Origin: Haliclona indistincta
Taxonomy: Eukaryota; Porifera; Demospongiae; Haplosclerida; Chalinidae
Direction of reading: 5' to 3'
DNA length: 64,000 nucleotides
Assembly (NCBI GenBank): GCA_964017065.1
Contig: OZ024784.1
Span: 8,785,152 to 8,849,151, forward strand
Shown here: positions 21,601 to 31,127 of the stretch, piece after piece
How positions within the stretch are numbered: the first letter of the stretch is position 1
Layout of the letters: each line of letters opens with the position of its first letter
Notes under the pieces: generated by a model
The model's input: only the letters and a program-made list of their open reading frames with translations
What the model was told of the DNA's origin: nothing
The model's database searches: none
Program-made: the position numbers and the translations under genes

Positions 21601-24600
21601 TCTCCTCTATGAACACTAGGCAGTATGTCTGTGATGTCATCAGTATCAAACTCCATGTTTGGCTTGATGGTCACACTGCTTGTCACTGTGCTGATAGACT
21701 CATTGCTGGGATACCTGAGCAGTGTGTTTGATGTCGTCACACGTCGCATACTGTCTCCACTCCTGACAGTGGGTACCTCCATGTTGTGGCTACTGGATGA
21801 GGAAGAAAAGCTACTCCGACTGCCTGCGTCTGAGTGACCGTCCTTCTCCCCATCAGGTCCCTCGCTATCACTAGAAAATCGTCGCTGTGCTGGTGTGTCT
21901 TCTTGCTGACCCGCCTCTCTGGGAATAAAACTATGGAAGCCAGGCTCCTTTCTGTTGCTACTGATTCTAGCGTTTTTGCTGCTCATTCTACCGTGAGCTC
22001 TCCATGATGATGAGGGAGACGAGCTTACTGATGGTTGTACAGTACACAAGTAGTTAGGATTAGCATCACGGCACTCTACAGCAATACTGGGTATCTCTAG
22101 TGATGGCCTGGATAAAGAGAGTAAGGTAACAACACCAGTAGCGTGAGTTTATTTCTACTATAACTCACTCATTGCTAAAATAATTGAGTATGCTCAGCTG
22201 ATAGGAAAACCTGGTGTCCACGTAACCAAGATACTCGTCAGGTTGAGGCATACGGCCGAGGGAACCAAACGATGCATAGTCTTCAACTAACCACCTGAAA
22301 AGAACAAACAACTTCAACACATGTTCACAGATTGTTTTCTACTACTATTGAATGTTGCATACACACAGCACATCTGGACACCTGCACATGCTAGCAATAG
22401 ATTATTGTTACTGGAATGAAGTGATGTAAACAGCGGCCACACACACACACACACACACACAACTTGTAATTGCTGTCACCCACCAGCTAGAGTAAACAGT
22501 GATTAGAAGGGAATCCTCTCCTTTGGTTGATATTTCAACTGGTTTGTTATCCTCTGAAGAGGGAGAGGGACGGACAAGTACCTGTAATAAGAGACGATGT
22601 AAGCAGTTGAGATCAAGGATATGAGCATTGAGAGCTCGACACATGAGCATTGAGAGATCGACACATGAGCATTGAGAGCTCGACACATGAGCATTGAGAG
22701 ATCGACACATGAGCATCGAGAGCTCGACACATGAGCATCGAGAGCTCGACACGTGAGCATCGAGAGCTCGACACGTGAGCATCGAGAGCTCGACACGTGA
22801 GCATCGAGAGCTCGACACGTGAGCATCGAGAGCTCGACACGTGAGCATCGAGAGCTCGACACGTGAGCATCGAGAGCTCGACACGTGAGCATCGAGAGCT
22901 CGACACGTGAGCATCGAGAGCTCGACACGTGAGCATCGAGAGCTCGACACGTGAGCATCGAGAGCTCGACACGTGAGCATCGAGAGCTCGACACGTGAGC
23001 ATCGAGAGCTCGACACGTGAGCATCGAGAGCTCGACACGTGAGCATCGAGAGCTCGACACGTGAGCATCGAGAGCTCGACACGTGAGCATCGAGAGCTCG
23101 ACACGTGAGCATCGAGAGCTCGACACGTGAGCATCGAGAGCTCGACACGTGAGCATCGAGAGCTCGACACATGAGCATTGAGATCTCGACACATGAAAGC
23201 TCTTTAAAACTGATTGTACAATACTCGATTTGTACATGTACTCACCAAATTAGCTTTACCAAACACTAGTTGTACAGTTGTCTTAGCTGCTGTGTTCGTC
23301 ACTGTTGTACAGGACTCGTTCAGTACATGACGGGCGAACTCATTCACTTTATCGGTTGAGTTCTGGAGATTCTGAGATGTTACAGGTAACCTAGCAACCT
23401 CTTCCTCGATAGCTCTCTAATAAGAGAAGAAACAATGATCACGAAATGCTCAAAGATACACTCAATACAAAGAGATAGTAGTAGGGGGAGTGTTGCCATA
23501 GAAACAAAGACATCTAGCCAAGTGCATAGACCAAACACGAAATGGTCTTAAACTCTTTAAATGCACACAAATCGATACCAGCTATATTCTGCCAAGAGTG
23601 CATACAATACATCAACATATTTGTCTAACCAATTTTTGTTTGATGTTTTCTTTCACATCTGATCCTGTTGCTCCACGAAGGAGACGAGACCCAATCTTAA
23701 AGTTCATTCTAGGGACATCTCTCTCAATTTGATCATCTTTCTCTTCTTTAGACTGGACATGAAGAGCTCCAGCACCAATAGCCTCTAGCTCACTACAGCA
23801 ATCCTGCAATGAGAAGCTGATCAATCAACACAGCATGAGTTAATTCAAAAAAGTAACGAATACTGATAAATCATAATAATTAAAGAAACAGCTGGACTCA
23901 CTCTCAGGGCAAGCTCTATTCCCTTGGGGTTAAGATGAAACCCACCAGGAACAATGTTCGGAGGACCCCTGGTCTTTTCCAACTCTGCTGCATATGACTG
24001 AGATGGAGGGAGGGAGAGAGAGAGAGAGGGGGGGGGGACGTAGTTCAGAGTCTATACACACCAACCCACTATGCACAGTCAAAGTTTATCTTAAGCTAAT
24101 ATCATTACAAAACAAATATACTCTTAAGGACAGATCTGATATGATCAGACAGATACACAACATCTGGTATACATACATAACCACTCATTCTCTGTTGGCT
24201 ATGAACCATATCACTATCATGTGTGTGAGTGAGTACGAGTGAGTGCTGGCGTCTGAGTGTGTAAAGTGTTGGTTTAGGATGTGAGTGTGATTGTAGACCA
24301 TGTGCATTTATGCGTGAGATAATATGTACGACATGTCTGCATAAACGTCAATGTACTATGCACCAACCAGGAAACTGTAACCAACTTAGAAAAACACTAA
24401 GAGGTTGCATGGTAGTAGCAAAGAGAGAGAATGATTTGTGTATAATGCACGCAAGGTCAAAGTTGGCACAACAAGATCAAGACACAATCCAACATAACAT
24501 GATAAGTATACACAAACAGGACATGCAATATTTTTACACATTCATTAAGTTTTATACACAAACACACCTTTAGGAGTTGGTCAACTTTTGAGTTCAGTCC

Positions 24601-25836
24601 TTTTCTAATAGTTTCAGGAAGCCCCTCTTTGCCAGTGTAAAGCATACACTGAACATCATTGCGGGACATGCCCCCAAATGTGCGAAGGCTACGATTGACC
24701 TACATAAAAATCAAAGGGGATGATCTTGTATTTGTATCTGGCTACTACAACTACACAAGTTACACATTATAAATCGGTACACACACATAAGTACATGTAT
24801 TGATTGCTTGTTCATGTACATGGCAGCGGCATGCAAGGGTTTGACCAGAACATTGAGTGCATGCATGAGATATAGGTCACTGTAAGTGTGCGTGTCTCAG
24901 TACCTGTGCAGCTGACAACCACTGCAGAGTAGCGTCACGTATAGCAGAGTCACTGTGACTGTCTACACTCCCTACTTCCTTGTATGAGCCCAGAGGAGAC
25001 ATTATTTCAGCAGCAACATTCAGCAGACTGGCTTGTTTTTCAAGCATACTCAAAAAACATGAACCCATAGCCTGAGAGTCAAGATAAAACAAATGTAAAA
25101 ATTATGTCACCAATACATCTTCCTCTCATGGATAATAGATACTAAGCACCTTGCATATAGTCAAGCTGTGTGGTCACATGTTAATACAATCAACCAACCC
25201 AACAGCCCTGACTGTGTACATGTGAGTTAGTAAATAATGCCAGAATGAGAAGGGAGGGGACCACTATACCTCAACTCGTAGTCTATCAAGTTCATCTGTA
25301 GCATGAGCGAGATTGGTGTCTTCCTTAGCAAATTCACTCAGAGCATCTCTAAACTTAACCTCAGCCTGCTCCAGCTTTTGCTTGGGGGCTGATGGTGAGC
25401 TATTGAGAGCATCAAGTGCATTCTGAGCAGACTCGTACTTGCTTAGTGACTTGGCGTGACTGTCAAGACAGCTTCGCTGGTGGCTAACACATGGACCGAT
25501 CTTCTTGCAAGCAGACACAAACTCAGGCTGTAGCATGATTTCTAACCGCTTGCATTTTTCTTCCAATTGCTCAGAGGCCTCCTTGAACCTCATAGAAACC
25601 AAGAGGAGAGGAGTATCTTCAAACACAGTGCCTAATAGCGAGGACAGGCGCAACCCAGCGCTACAGTACCCATTGAGAGACTTGAGTAGTTCTTCAAAGC
25701 ATTGAGGTAGCTCTGAAATAGTACTGTCTAGTTTCTCCAGTCGCTGTTTACGCCATTTGTGCTCTGCCTTCTTGGACGAGCCGCCCAAGGAGCGCTTACC
25801 GTTTCCTAACGGCAGCGCATTGGCGAGGCGGTCCAT
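18662..25836 (-). CDS. Large protein with BAR-like N-terminus and Pro/His-rich C-terminus, family not recognised
   Basis: About a dozen exons add up to roughly 1,200 residues. Exon 1 (25270-25836) starts MDRLANALPLGNGKRSLGG and continues into about 160 residues of amphipathic helix with Lys-rich patches (FKEASEQLEEKCKRLEIML; KYESAQNALDALN), resembling a BAR/F-BAR membrane-bending domain. Middle exons carry GLPETIRKGLNSKVDQLL, RGPPNIVPGGFHLNPKGIEL and WLVEDYASFGSLGRM, conserved-looking but unknown to me. Then comes a Ser-rich, acidic, probably disordered region (21500-22050; 20930-21376). The last exon (18662 to about 19594) is extremely rich in Pro, His, Gly and Met with PPPPP runs and several HHPHHP-type tracts, suited to SH3/WW or EVH1 binding. 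I infer an actin/membrane adaptor; this is not shown. Confidence 0.6.
20164..20171. promoter_or_regulatory. Perfect CRE palindrome TGACGTCA in a large intron
   Basis: TGACGTCA occurs in an intron of about 1 kb in the BAR/Pro-rich gene, within a comparatively CpG-rich patch (about 20160-20450) that differs from the surrounding AT-rich intron. It could mark an internal promoter for a shorter product made of the Pro-rich 3' exons. Only the motif itself is seen. Confidence 0.35.
22438..22461. repeat. (AC)n microsatellite
   Basis: About 12 uninterrupted AC units, just outside the exon at about 22490-22581 of the BAR/Pro-rich gene. Confidence 0.95.
22622..23196. repeat. 22-bp minisatellite, 26 copies, most with a CACGTG E-box
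   Basis: The unit is GAGCATCGAGAGCTCGACACGT. The hexamer CACGTG first appears at 22750 and recurs every 22 bp to 23146 (19 copies, no length variation). Five units on the left and two on the right carry CACATG instead, usually with ATTG in place of ATCG, so the edges are diverged and the core is homogenised. The array lies in an intron (about 22582-23246) of the BAR/Pro-rich gene. Since 22 leaves remainder 1 on division by 3 and the unit has no stop on the minus strand, all three minus frames stay open with a 22-residue repeat; this is a by-product, not coding. Confidence 0.97.
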
Positions 25837-26433
25837 GAAACAACGAAAGCTTACCGAGAGAGTTTGTTACAATGGTACACACAAGACGGCTTGTTGTTTT
25901 TATCTCGCTCACAGAATAAGCACAGATCAGAGTAGTCAGTACTAAAATAATCCAAGCGGCTGTATCAAAAAGGTCTTCATTACACAAATTGAGAGAAGGA
26001 AAGCGGTGTCGGAGAAAGAGTAGAAGATACTCCTAGGAGTTCTTGTCGCCTAGAAGAGAAGAAATGCAGAGGAGTACCTGCAAGTAAGTAGTGGGCTGCG
26101 CTTTTGCCATAAATGAATAATACACACGCATACCACATGTGGACAGCCTGTAAATGACCGGCTCGAGTATGGGCCCGCCGCAGTTACCCAGCAACATAAG
26201 CTCTAGGGGCGTAGTTTGGGTCACATTAGTGAAAGTTACACCCACAGCTGACCGCCACATGTTTATGTAAACTGCGGTGAACTGCTTCAAAAGGTCAACA
26301 GTCCTTTATTTATCGCTAAGAGCTCCGTTCGTCGTAAAGCTGTTCATTTGTTCGTGGCGTTACGCAGTTTGACCAGTCGTTCTTGCTGCAGTCATCAGCC
26401 GTTCTTGCTGCAGTCATCAGCTAATGTGCTGTT
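25837..26433. promoter_or_regulatory. Divergent upstream region of the BAR/Pro-rich gene and LPCAT
   Basis: About 600 bp between divergent start codons. It contains GC-richer sequence near 26150-26240 and a 22-bp direct repeat immediately before the LPCAT start. No gene was recognised; short open frames here lack protein character. Confidence 0.5.
26378..26421 (+). repeat. Perfect 22-bp direct repeat upstream of LPCAT
   Basis: Two adjacent identical copies of CGTTCTTGCTGCAGTCATCA plus GC, ending 12 bp before the LPCAT start codon, so probably within the 5' UTR or core promoter. Confidence 0.9.
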
Positions 26434-29005
26434 ATGAACCGGCAAGAAAACGAGAGCTGCAGCTACCGAGGCCTTGAAGCAGACCTTGCAGAATGCGAAG
26501 TAGACAACCCTCACCCGTTTGATCACAGGTTGAAACTAACCAAATTGGATAAACTAAAAGTGCGTCGTGTGGTTTTGTACTTGAAATGGTACTTTTTGTT
26601 GATTAGTGATGTAATAATTGCTAGAACATAATTTTATGCAAGTTATCACCATGCCAACTGTTTGTTATTTTTCTCTTTTTCGTCTAGTTTTTTATCAATT
26701 TCTTCTGGTTATTACCATTGCGGGTGTTCTTTTTGGTTATTCCATCGATTCTGTGTGGTGTAATACTATGCGGCATTATATCAATCGGGATCCGAACAAG
26801 ACAGAGTGAACCTCTAACAGGATGGAGAAAGTGAGGACAGTGTCCTTTGTATAAGTGAATCCTTTTAGTCCTATAAAGTTTGTTTAGAGATTTTTATTGC
26901 CTAAGTACTACAATGTAGTGAGTTACCATGTTTGCTTAAAAATGGCATGGTATGACGAGGACGTACTCAGCCTTATAGTTAAATTCTGACATAGAGAGAG
27001 GTTAACAGTATTTTATTGGCAGGTTTGCACTCCAGAAGATCGGTGTGCTCACCAATAAAGTGTTTCTATTTGGTTTCGGTTTCCAGTGGATCAAAATTAC
27101 TGGGCGGCCTGAGCCCACTGAAGCACCCATCATGGTGGCTGCTCCTCATTCCTCAATTCTAGACATGTTCTTTGTTAGTAGAGTCATTGTACCAACTATG
27201 GTGTCACGTAGTGAAGGAGCAAGATATCCCATATTTGGAAGTGAGCAGCATTTGATGTTTCTTCAATTGTTGCCAGTATATGTACTATTGTAGTGTTCTA
27301 CGTATGTAACTACATTCAACACATTAACAGTTTGTCACAACTGCTGTTTGTTTCCAGCTCTAGTCACTCACACTATGAAGACCATTTTTGTCTCAAGAGA
27401 TGACCAAAACTCTCGACAGAGATGTGGAGAGGAGATCAGAAGGAGAGCTAACTTAGCAGGAGAGTGGCCCCCAGTGCTATTGTTTCCTGAAGGCTAGTGT
27501 TACTAGACACACTTCAACATTACTACATTATACTAGGGTTTTTATCTGACTCATAATGATTAGAGGAACAACACCAATATTACATCAAACTTTTATATAG
27601 TGTGGTCTCTCACTTAGGAACAACAACCAATCGAAATGGACTAATGCGTTTCAAAAGTGGTGCATTTGCTCCTCAACTATGTGTGCAACCAGTTCTGATC
27701 AAATTCAAAAACCGCCTTGTAAGCACAAGTGTGAGCAAGTGACTTCTATCATTCTTACTTTTCATTAACAGAATACGATTGTCTGGGCAGAGAAAGGGGT
27801 TAGCTTGTGAGTTAGTTATAGATACCAACATACTGAGTATCGCTATTCCGATACAGAGTAGCAGCACTGTTGCTGACACTGTGTAACTTTCATAATTCAG
27901 TTGAGATTGAGGTGAAAATAGTCATTATTTTTATTATTAGTAGCAATAATCTCTCTACAGTATCTTCCTCCTTACCATCCATCTGAAGAGGTTAGTTGTC
28001 CACAGATTGTTTAAGCAATTTGATTTTTTCACAGGAAAAATCGACTCCCTCTTTGTTTGCTGATAATGTGCGAAACGTGATGTGCCAGTAAGATGTTATA
28101 ATAACCACTATTATTTTTACTCTCTTTTTGATTCAGAGCAATAGGTCTTCCTCCCTCTGGTTATATGATTGAAGATCTTTTGTTGGGCAGACATGGTGAA
28201 AAGCTAGGCTTGCCTTTTCATACTGGTATGGTAGAATATGGAAAGAAAAAGAATGAAATAAAGTGAGTACAAGTGACGGTGAACGGACTGGAGCAGTTGA
28301 TTTTTTGTGTTTTTTTTTCAGGTTGTCATTTATTCAGTTGAAGCAGTATCTGAGCAGATTTGCCAACTTCGACAGAGACAAAGATGGTCTCATCTCAATA
28401 GAAGACATGGTCTTGTATCTGAGGGTGCCACAAGATGTCTGTGCTGAATCTGTATTCAACTCTCTCAGACCAGTAGGCCTACGTGTGTGATCTAAACTTT
28501 CTATATGCTGATATTCTTTTCCAGGATTCAGCAGGAAGGCTGACTTTTCGTAACTATGTTTCTCAGCTGGTTACTGCAGCTCGGCCATTATTGAACAATG
28601 AACCGTTACTATTACAAATGTTTGAGGTACAAACTGATAGTATCATACAATACTCATAGTTTTTCTCAGTATTTTGACAGCGACAAAGATGGCTTTGTAA
28701 ATGAGGATAATCTGTGTACACTAACTGATGCTGCTTTGTCCAGTGATAATTTGCACAGTCCAGCAATTAAATTTCCTGAGAGCCCATGGAATTTTGGTTA
28801 GTGATTTCTCTGATAGCATGCTTTAATTTTGTCTTTATGTGTAGAAAACTTCAAATCATTATTACAAGATAATCCTGAGTATGTTTTGCTGTTCACTGAA
28901 CATCAGAATAATGCTTCCAATGCACCACTGGACACTCCTCATCTCGACAATGGTTGTCACAATGAAGGAACACCAACTAGTGACATTATCATAACTGTTA
29001 CTTGA
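26434..29005 (+). CDS. Lysophosphatidylcholine acyltransferase with EF-hands (LPCAT1/2 type)
   Basis: About ten exons. The N-terminal part reads NPHPFDHRLKLTKLDKLK, then hydrophobic segments leading to EPLTGWRK. Catalytic motif I is HSSILD (HX4D) within PIMVAAPHSSILDMFF. Motif II region is VFVSRDDQNSR-like (TIFVSRDDQNSRQR), and motif III is FPEG joined across an intron to TTTNRNGLMRFKSGAF. The C-terminal half has EF-hand loops DRDKDGLISIED and DSDKDGFVNEDN. The combination of PlsC-type acyltransferase plus EF-hands is the LPCAT1/LPCAT2 family, which re-acylates lysophospholipids (and makes PAF in the case of LPCAT2) at the ER. Ends DIIITVT at 29005. FEM1 starts 50 bp downstream on the same strand. 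Confidence 0.92.
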
Positions 29006-29020
29006 TAATGAATGTATGAT

Positions 29021-29026
29021 AATAAA
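29021..29026 (+). terminator. Polyadenylation signal AATAAA of LPCAT
   Basis: AATAAA 16 bp after the LPCAT stop codon and 30 bp before the FEM1 start codon. Cleavage 10-30 nt downstream would fall at or next to the FEM1 start, so the two transcripts must abut or overlap. Confidence 0.55.
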
Positions 29027-29055
29027 AACAAGCCACGCCTATTTTGAGCTTTAAT

Positions 29056-31077
29056 ATGGCGTCGGTGTCGTGTGCTAATGATCCTCAGCTGGTCTCGCCG
29101 GACTATCACAGAAGAAAGATTCGCTCCCGTAAGATAGATCAGCTAAGGAAGACACTTCTTTACATCAAAAGGGGAGATTTAAAGAGACTCAATGCATCAC
29201 TAGAAGACAAAGACACAGGAAGATCATTCAAGGACCGATTGCTGGCTTCCCGCGTACCAAAGGATCATTCACCAATAGTTTTGGCAGCGCAACACAATCA
29301 ATGGGAGATATTAAAGTCCATTTTAGACCGTTTTCCTGCCAACCTTGAACAAGAAACCTCCACTGTGATTGAGGGAGGTCACCCAGTAGAAGGTGCCACT
29401 CCCCTATGGACTGCTTCTACTCTGGGCTACATTAACATCGTAAAAGAACTAGTTTCACGTGGAGCAGATATAGAACACACTACTGAGTCTCGATCCACAC
29501 CACTCAGGGGTGCTGCATTTGATGGCCACCTTGCTGTTGTAGCCTTTCTTCTTGATAAAGGAGCTAGCATTGATCGTCCCAATCAAGTTGGCCAAAGCCC
29601 ACTCACAATAGCTGCTGCTATGCGGAAGGTGGAAACTGTCAGTTTGCTTTTAAAGAGAGGAGCAAATCTCTTTCACCATGGTCACAATGGAGACACGCCC
29701 CTTCATGTTGCAGTTGAATCTGGCTCAAAGGATGTTACTGAGATCCTGGTCGTGGCTGGAGCGAAGAACACTCCAAATGATGTGGGCTACACACCAGCAA
29801 TCTTAGCTAGCTGTTACGGACACCACGAAATAACAGCTTATCTTGATGCGACATTTCACCTGAGTCCTAAAGAGCTTTATGATTGTCACTGCTTGCTGTT
29901 CACCAAGGAAGTACTGAACAGTAACACTCAAAAGAGTAAAAAGTGGCTCACTAGTGCCATTACACTGAGAACAGAGAACCCACATCTCTTCAAGGATCTG
30001 CCAGCTGCATACCCATTGTATGATGGAATTCAGGAGCCCTGCCAGATGTCAGACATTGACTCGATCACCAACGATGATATGCAAGGTTTTTTTCTTTGTG
30101 CCATCTACTGTGAACGTATTCTTGGTGATGTTCACCCGACCACTGCTTTCTACATTCGTATTAGTGGGGACATGGCGCTAGAGGAAGGGCAGTACCAAAA
30201 GTGCATGGAGCTTTGGCTTCGTTCTCTCCACTTTGATCAAGCTGCAAGAATGGCTTACGAGCTTCAAATCACAGAAGACTTGTTATATTGTGTTCGGGGA
30301 TTCTGTTTAATGATAGAGAATGGTTTTGTTCCTGAAGTAAGTCAGCATTTCTGGTGGGGTGTCAAAGAGTACAAATTGGCTAAAGAAAGCAAGATTTCTG
30401 AAGCTGATGTAGCTTGCTGTCTTTGTCGAATACTGGCGGTATGGATCAAGGCTACTACGCTCATGGAGGAAAATAAGAAAAGAGAAGAAGAGAGAAAAAT
30501 TGTTGAAGCCACCAAAGAACTTCAAAAGCTCATGGAAGAGAAAGAGAGTCCTCTTCTGGCCTGCTTAAAAAATGCTCCCCAAAGCCGAACGATGCACAGT
30601 TTCTCAGCTTCCTTATCGGTGTCTGTGGCTAAACTACCTCTCCATCAAGTAGTGGCCTTCTTGATAGAGAATGGTTGCTCTGTACACTCGGAGGACACAT
30701 TGGGAAACTTTCCTCTTCACATTGCAGTGAAACTAAAGGAGGACAGTGCTCTAAACTGTATCCGGACATTAGTAGAGTATGGTGCACACGTAGATGCTGT
30801 CAATCACTACAACCAGACTGCACTCAAGATAGCAGAGAATTCCGTTGGCTATGAGAAGGAGAAAGCTGAGATTGTGTCTTTCTTAAAAGAGTCAACTGCA
30901 AAGTGCATCAGCTTACAATGCATTGCTGCTCGAGTGACGGTGAGAGAGGAAATGGATTATGTTAATATTCTTCCTTCACAAGTTGCTGGGTTCGTGGCAA
31001 TGCATGATGCAGATGAAGTAGACAGCTGTTACGATGATGACGAAAGTAAAGTCAAAGAAGAATGGGAAACTGATTGA
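29056..31077 (+). CDS. FEM1 ankyrin-repeat substrate receptor of CUL2 E3 ligase
   Basis: Single exon, 673 residues from the ATG at 29056. The N-terminal half is ankyrin repeats: SPIVLAAQHNQWEILKSIL, GATPLWTASTLGYINIVKEL, STPLRGAAFDGHLAVVAFLL, QSPLTIAAAMRKVETVSLLL and DTPLHVAVESGSKDVTEIL. A central helical region has the FEM1 hallmark CERILGDVHPTTAFYIRISG (human RERILGPSHPDTSYYIRYRG). Two C-terminal ankyrin repeats follow (FPLHIAVKLKEDSALNCIRT). FEM1 A/B/C recognise C-terminal degrons, notably Arg ends, for CUL2-RBX1 ubiquitination. It is somewhat longer than vertebrate FEM1 (about 620) because of a basic N-terminal extension and an acidic tail. Intronless, unlike most neighbours. Paralog letter not assigned. 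Confidence 0.92.
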   Translation: MASVSCANDPQLVSPDYHRRKIRSRKIDQLRKTLLYIKRGDLKRLNASLEDKDTGRSFKDRLLASRVPKDHSPIVLAAQHNQWEILKSILDRFPANLEQETSTVIEGGHPVEGATPLWTASTLGYINIVKELVSRGADIEHTTESRSTPLRGAAFDGHLAVVAFLLDKGASIDRPNQVGQSPLTIAAAMRKVETVSLLLKRGANLFHHGHNGDTPLHVAVESGSKDVTEILVVAGAKNTPNDVGYTPAILASCYGHHEITAYLDATFHLSPKELYDCHCLLFTKEVLNSNTQKSKKWLTSAITLRTENPHLFKDLPAAYPLYDGIQEPCQMSDIDSITNDDMQGFFLCAIYCERILGDVHPTTAFYIRISGDMALEEGQYQKCMELWLRSLHFDQAARMAYELQITEDLLYCVRGFCLMIENGFVPEVSQHFWWGVKEYKLAKESKISEADVACCLCRILAVWIKATTLMEENKKREEERKIVEATKELQKLMEEKESPLLACLKNAPQSRTMHSFSASLSVSVAKLPLHQVVAFLIENGCSVHSEDTLGNFPLHIAVKLKEDSALNCIRTLVEYGAHVDAVNHYNQTALKIAENSVGYEKEKAEIVSFLKESTAKCISLQCIAARVTVREEMDYVNILPSQVAGFVAMHDADEVDSCYDDDESKVKEEWETD

Positions 31078-31127
31078 TTTTGTGATTCCATGAGTACAAA
31101 TTTTCGTTATAATAATACTAATAATTA

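Noticed and set aside
22622..23196. CRISPR-like array
   Set aside because: Units are contiguous with no unique spacers, and the context is a eukaryotic intron.
22408..23237. Three overlapping minus-strand ORFs of 190-256 residues with a 22-residue repeat
   Set aside because: They arise because a 22-bp unit without stops stays open in all three frames. Each frame gives the same repeat, and splice sites place the array in an intron.
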